Shown here one piece after another: positions 34,001 to 36,864 of a stretch of DNA of 36,864 nucleotides (its first letter is position 1; each line of letters starts with the position of its first letter). The DNA lies in contig JAQUUB010000037.1 in NCBI GenBank assembly GCA_028694115.1, forward strand, positions 1 to 36,864, in the 5' to 3' direction. The notes beneath the pieces are model-generated. The model was not told the origin of the DNA and ran no database searches. It saw only the letters and a list, made by a program, of their open reading frames with translations. The DNA comes from Lachnospiraceae bacterium (GTDB taxonomy: Bacteria; Bacillota_A; Clostridia; Lachnospirales; Lachnospiraceae). The translations under genes and the position numbers were made by a program.

Positions 34001-34023
34001 GTGTGCAAGATATAGATAATTAA
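33049..34023 (+). CDS. SEDS (FtsW/RodA)-like membrane protein, copy 2, frameshifted start
   Basis: Second copy of the SEDS-like protein, identical over about 310 residues apart from a few changes (such as Gly to Val in HVFxNG and Ala to Thr in LIxQF). The native ATG at 33045 is put out of frame by one extra A in the run after TTCTGC (seven A here, six in copy 1) and meets a stop after 11 codons. The long frame can start at TTG 33049 or GTG 33052 using the same GGAGAG site, or from an ATG at 32929 with no good ribosome site. The C-terminus is SVQDIDN instead of the foreign tail of copy 1. Function is probably impaired or phase-variable. Confidence 0.6.
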   Translation: MVISAKKARINKPQILLFGMICVWNIITLLLYTNTMFEWDKEKHVFVNGLVYILLGFLLAALACKILLSKRKKKVQIVINSTLMLTLAAIIFYNLKITDLCIAAFTVFPFFFCCFVFSFRDMRRTGFIIAQLGMYIFAVIAYLSLSYINIFIVLFSGLFILTLALYKNVFDRKTYALHYILLFFPVLALTIALIILKGERILINFSPAFSEALHKIPQQEYLLSAYIFRYGYISAIVYMLVFIAIVIMCIKLIRETKGNMMYVMNRAILFTLITQFTGSVIVNMGCPFLKGIPIPFLQVNRMLLINSFQIGIILFSKSVQDIDN

Positions 34024-34047
34024 AAATATAGGGGGCTAGCTATTCAA

Positions 34048-34254
34048 CAGACCGATATAAATAATCAGAATTATTTAAGATTCAATACAGAAGATGGAAA
34101 TATAAGCAGTGGCATATTACAGATCAGGGCACCAGAAGAACCAGGATTATATGACGTGACAGGATGAATTGTTAGAGAACCTTTTTCCAGCCATGCTCAG
34201 TTTGTTAACTTGGACGCAGCTTTTCGCTTTACGGTAAACGTTGAGAATAATTAG
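34048..34254 (+). pseudogene. Fragment of the small membrane-anchored protein gene (copy B)
   Basis: Repeats 32694-32891 with about ten changes. The TGG of DVTGWIV has become TGA (34165-34167), and the 5' half with the membrane segment is missing, so it is non-functional. It ends VENN before a stop. It shows that the SEDS-like copy was inserted with, or between, duplicated flanks. Confidence 0.8.
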
Positions 34255-34280
34255 CAAAAATAGAAATTTAATTATTGCAT

Positions 34281-34293
34281 ATGAATGATTCAT
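34281..34293 (+). promoter_or_regulatory. Palindrome upstream of the response-regulator gene
   Basis: ATGAAT-G-ATTCAT, perfect 6-base arms, 78 bases ahead of the gene. A TATGAT -10-like box lies at about 34324. The binding protein is unknown. Apart from this, 34255-34370 holds nothing recognisable. Confidence 0.35.
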
Positions 34294-34370
34294 GTGATGG
34301 ATAATAAAGTCCATGGAAATATGATATGATGAATTTATATTCTGGTGCTTGAAAGGAATCAAAGAGTGAG

Positions 34371-35096
34371 ATGCTAAAGATAATGATATGTGATGATGAA
34401 CAATATTATTTAAACAGAATTCAGGATCAGATTAGTTATCAACTGAATGAAAAGCAAATAGTTGACTATGAAATACATACATTTGATACAGGAGAACAAT
34501 TGTGTGAGAACGAAAATATATGGAAAGAATATCAGATATTCTTTCTGGATATTAATCTGAAAGATATAAGTGGAATAGAACTGGCAAAACGGATAAGAGC
34601 AGAGAATCCAACAGCCTATATTGCATTTATCACTTCTTATGCAGATTATGCGCTGGAAGGATACAGGGTAGAAGCAATTCGATACATCATGAAAGATATG
34701 CTGGATAGTATGTTGATGGAATGTATGGATATTATTTTGGAAAAAATGAGATTAAATAGCCAAAAAGTGAGATATACCTTTCTAGAGGGAGAAAAAGAAC
34801 TGTATACGCGAGATATTTCTTACCTGGAAAGTAGTAAGCATAAAGTAATATTCTATATGACAGAGAAAAAGGAACAGACTTATACCCTTTACGAAAAACT
34901 GGATTTTCTTGAAGGGGAATTGGAACAATATGGATTTCTTCGTATTCATAAAAGTTACCTGGTGAATATGGACGAGATAAAAGAATTATCAAGGTATCAA
35001 GTAACATTAAAACGGGGAGAGATACTTTCTATACCCAGAGAAAAATATCGTTCTGTGGCAGAGAAATATTATGCATATGAGGGAAAACTGTTATGA
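34371..35096 (+). CDS. LytTR-type response regulator (AgrA-like)
   Basis: A 241-residue regulator: receiver domain (MICDDEQYYLNR acidic pocket, FFLDINLKDISGIELA with the phospho-acceptor Asp around 56, TSYADYAL, RYIMKD) and a LytTR DNA-binding domain (residues about 140-240: DISYLESSKHKVIFY, FLRIHKSYLVNMDEI). It overlaps the kinase gene by four bases (ATGA). AgrA-type regulators bind direct repeats upstream of the agrBD promoter; the activator-dependent promoter at 36493 is the obvious target. The order regulator, kinase, agrB is the reverse of the staphylococcal order but is seen in Clostridia. Confidence 0.9.
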   Translation: MLKIMICDDEQYYLNRIQDQISYQLNEKQIVDYEIHTFDTGEQLCENENIWKEYQIFFLDINLKDISGIELAKRIRAENPTAYIAFITSYADYALEGYRVEAIRYIMKDMLDSMLMECMDIILEKMRLNSQKVRYTFLEGEKELYTRDISYLESSKHKVIFYMTEKKEQTYTLYEKLDFLEGELEQYGFLRIHKSYLVNMDEIKELSRYQVTLKRGEILSIPREKYRSVAEKYYAYEGKLL

Positions 35097-36388
35097 ATGA
35101 TTTCCTACAGACACTGATTCTTACATGTATTGAAATGATGTGTTGTAAAATATTTTTTGAAGTTTTTTTAGAAAAACGATATCCGGAAAAACAGTATATG
35201 AATTTTTATATATTTGCTACTTTGACTGTACTAATATCTGTCATAGCTGTTACGTTGCAAAATAGTAATGTTTTTAGAATTTTGATGATATTGCTGATAA
35301 TAGGATTGTTGATGGGAATCCTATATGAAGGAAGTCCATTGCAAATACTATTTTGCACAGTAGGATTTTATGGAATACTGGTAGCAGTAGATATTATTAT
35401 GATGAAAATTGTACTATATATGATTCCGGATAAAGAGAATATTATATTACAAGATCCTGTTAGAACGACTATATTGGCACTTATGTGCAAGACAGTTCTG
35501 CTAATATGTGTCATCTCTTTAAATAAGCGGTTAAAAAAAGAAGGAAATTTCTATTTGCTGTCAGAGGTAGAATGGATTAAATTTTTATATTTTCCACTTC
35601 TCACAATTATTTCAATGCAGATATTTATAATGAATGAATCCCATCAAGTGAATTACGTCATATGGATATCCATTGGTTTGATTATTGGAAATTTTATTAT
35701 TTTTTATATGGTAAAGGATATTGTATCTAAAGAAAAACGATTGCAGGAATTATTAATAGGGCAGGAAAGAACACTGAATCAGACAACGATGTATCAACAG
35801 ATGAATGAAAATTATAAAGAGCAAAGATTAAAAGTACATGAATTTAAAAATCAGATAAATTGTATTCAAGGACTGCTGGACACAGGTGAATATGAAAAAG
35901 TATCTGATTATGTGAATCATATTCACGACACTTGGAAGGGGGAGATGAATTATATCCTGACAAACCACGCAATCGTTAATTCCATTTTAAATCAAAAGTA
36001 TGCACAGGCGCGAAAAAATGGAATTACATTTATTATTAAGGTAAGTGATCTGGGCACGTTACAGATGAGAGATGAAGATATCGTAACACTTCTGGCAAAC
36101 CTTCTGGATAATGCCATAGAGGCAGTGAAAGAGATATGGGAGAGCGATAGAACGGTTAAGTGCATCATACAGTATCAAGATTCAACACTGACAATTTGCG
36201 TGCGAAATCCTGTTGCAAAAGCAGTGATTCCTGTCAAAGGAAGATTTATTACAACAAAGAGGGAAAAGAAAAATCACGGAATAGGATTGATAAATATAGA
36301 TAAAATAGTTCAAAAATATGGAGGGGAAAATGTGTGTGGTTGTAAAGATGGATATTTCACAACCACAATTATCATTCAAAACGTATAA
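35093..36388 (+). CDS. AgrC-like peptide-sensing histidine kinase
   Basis: A 431-residue membrane kinase. Six or seven N-terminal helices (to about residue 205) form the peptide sensor, followed by a dimerisation helix with VHEFKNQINCIQGLLDTGEYE (phospho-acceptor His, HxxxN type of the HPK10 class) and a GHKL ATPase domain (LLDNAIEAV, HGIGLINIDKIVQKYGG). It is translated with the regulator through a 4-base overlap. The ligand would be a cyclic autoinducer peptide, but the agrB gene beside it is damaged, so it may listen to peptides from other cells or another locus. Confidence 0.9.
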   Translation: MNDFLQTLILTCIEMMCCKIFFEVFLEKRYPEKQYMNFYIFATLTVLISVIAVTLQNSNVFRILMILLIIGLLMGILYEGSPLQILFCTVGFYGILVAVDIIMMKIVLYMIPDKENIILQDPVRTTILALMCKTVLLICVISLNKRLKKEGNFYLLSEVEWIKFLYFPLLTIISMQIFIMNESHQVNYVIWISIGLIIGNFIIFYMVKDIVSKEKRLQELLIGQERTLNQTTMYQQMNENYKEQRLKVHEFKNQINCIQGLLDTGEYEKVSDYVNHIHDTWKGEMNYILTNHAIVNSILNQKYAQARKNGITFIIKVSDLGTLQMRDEDIVTLLANLLDNAIEAVKEIWESDRTVKCIIQYQDSTLTICVRNPVAKAVIPVKGRFITTKREKKNHGIGLINIDKIVQKYGGENVCGCKDGYFTTTIIIQNV

Positions 36389-36392
36389 AACA

Positions 36393-36438
36393 GGCAGTGG
36401 AACTTATGAGATTTTTCATGGGTTTCACTGCCGTTTTT
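36393..36438 (+). terminator. Intrinsic terminator after the kinase gene
   Basis: GGCAGTGGAAC (36393-36403) pairs with GTTTCACTGCC (36422-36432), one G-U pair, then G and six T. It separates the sensor genes from agrB. Confidence 0.85.
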
Positions 36439-36492
36439 TGTCATGAAATTCCGATTTGTGCTTTTTCTATAGGAGAAGTATAAGGGTAAAGC

Positions 36493-36512
36493 TATAATGC
36501 AGACAAAGGAGA
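36493..36512 (+). promoter_or_regulatory. Promoter -10 and leader of agrB
   Basis: TATAATGCAGACAAAGGAGA, with the ribosome site inside. No -35 box at the right distance, as expected for a LytTR-activated promoter. Confidence 0.6.
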
Positions 36513-36518
36513 AACATT

Positions 36519-36814
36519 ATGCATCAATTAGCTGTATCTTTGACAGAATACCTGATTAAACAGGAAATCTATTATGTAATTCTTTTGTTTCACAAACAAT
36601 ATTGATAATAGCTATCGCAATTATTTTTAAGTTAGCGCCACTTAATCATGTAAATTTAGAATTAAATGAAAAAGAGTTGGAAGATAATAGAAAGGCATCA
36701 AGGATATTAAGCATTTTGATTGCAGTATGTATTAGTATAGCCAGTTTACTTAGGATAAGCCCAGTATGTGTAAGATTTGCTATTAGTGGAGCGTACTGGA
36801 TGCTGGATTATTAA
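36519..36814 (+). pseudogene. agrB-like gene with internal deletion
   Basis: The start encodes MHQLAVSLTEYLIKQEI, the usual N-terminus of clostridial AgrB, then goes out of frame and stops at 36603-36605. In another frame, from about 36572 and with a TTG at 36602, the C-terminal part continues (LCNSFVSQTI, then IAIIFKLAPLNHVNLELNEKEL, the AgrB LAP-x-D/N motif and last helices). AgrB has about 190-210 residues; around 100 central residues are missing, including the catalytic His and Cys of the peptidase. The gene cannot process an autoinducer. Confidence 0.78.
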
Positions 36815-36848
36815 TAATACAAAATATCAAAGAAGGGAGAGAACAGCG

Positions 36849-36864
36849 ATGAAGGTAATGGACA
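36849..36864 (+). CDS. Start of a gene after agrB, possibly AgrD-like peptide (partial)
   Basis: ATG at 36849 with GGGAGAG upstream, reading MKVMD before the window ends. Small autoinducer precursors normally follow agrB, so position alone suggests one. The sequence is too short to confirm. Confidence 0.35.

Noticed and set aside
36602..36814. Separate small gene of 70 codons after the kinase
   Set aside because: Its sequence is the C-terminal third of AgrB, and the agrB N-terminus lies just upstream in another frame, so it is one broken gene.

Overview
The window looks like a chromosomal segment of a gut-type Clostridia, most probably Lachnospiraceae. Grounds: strong AGGAGG-type ribosome sites, low to moderate GC, and gene families common in that group (AraF-like sugar importer with a DUF5107-TPR protein, a two-gene ABC exporter behind MarR, TraX, BlaI/M56 pairs, a CLI_3235-type peptide locus, an agr-like locus). 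The genus is not resolved.

Positions 1-17600 are ordinary, moderately GC-rich genes: an isochorismatase-fold hydrolase, an ABC-F ATPase, an aldose 1-epimerase, an arabinose-type ABC importer (ATPase, permease, binding lipoprotein), an AraC regulator, a 1102-residue DUF5107-TPR protein, a MarR regulator with a heterodimeric ABC exporter, TraX, and an unrecognised small ORF. An identical two-part motif lies upstream of the importer operon and of the DUF5107 gene, exactly 58 bases before each -10 box. This suggests that the AraC regulator controls both as one pentose regulon.

From about 17600 to the end the DNA is much more AT-rich and mosaic. It begins with a BlaI/M56 signalling pair and a small secreted protein. 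A decayed secreted-protein gene, a fragment of an IS110 element that keeps its non-coding end, and two nearly identical copies of a SEDS (FtsW/RodA)-like gene follow. The two copies are direct repeats about 12.1 kb apart. They enclose a secreted repeat protein, a hypothetical protein and a compact RiPP locus: S8 protease, ABC exporter split at a run of ten A, acyl-carrier-like protein, Cys-rich precursor, CcpM-type radical SAM/SPASM enzyme, TIGR04066-like protein. Recombination between the repeats could delete or amplify the peptide locus.

The last 2.5 kb is an agr-like quorum-sensing locus: LytTR response regulator, AgrC-like kinase, and an agrB gene that has lost its centre, with the start of a possible autoinducer gene at the edge. 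A 20-base promoter/leader sequence is identical upstream of agrB and of one SEDS-like copy, and a damaged version precedes the other, so the duplicated genes may once have belonged to the same regulon.
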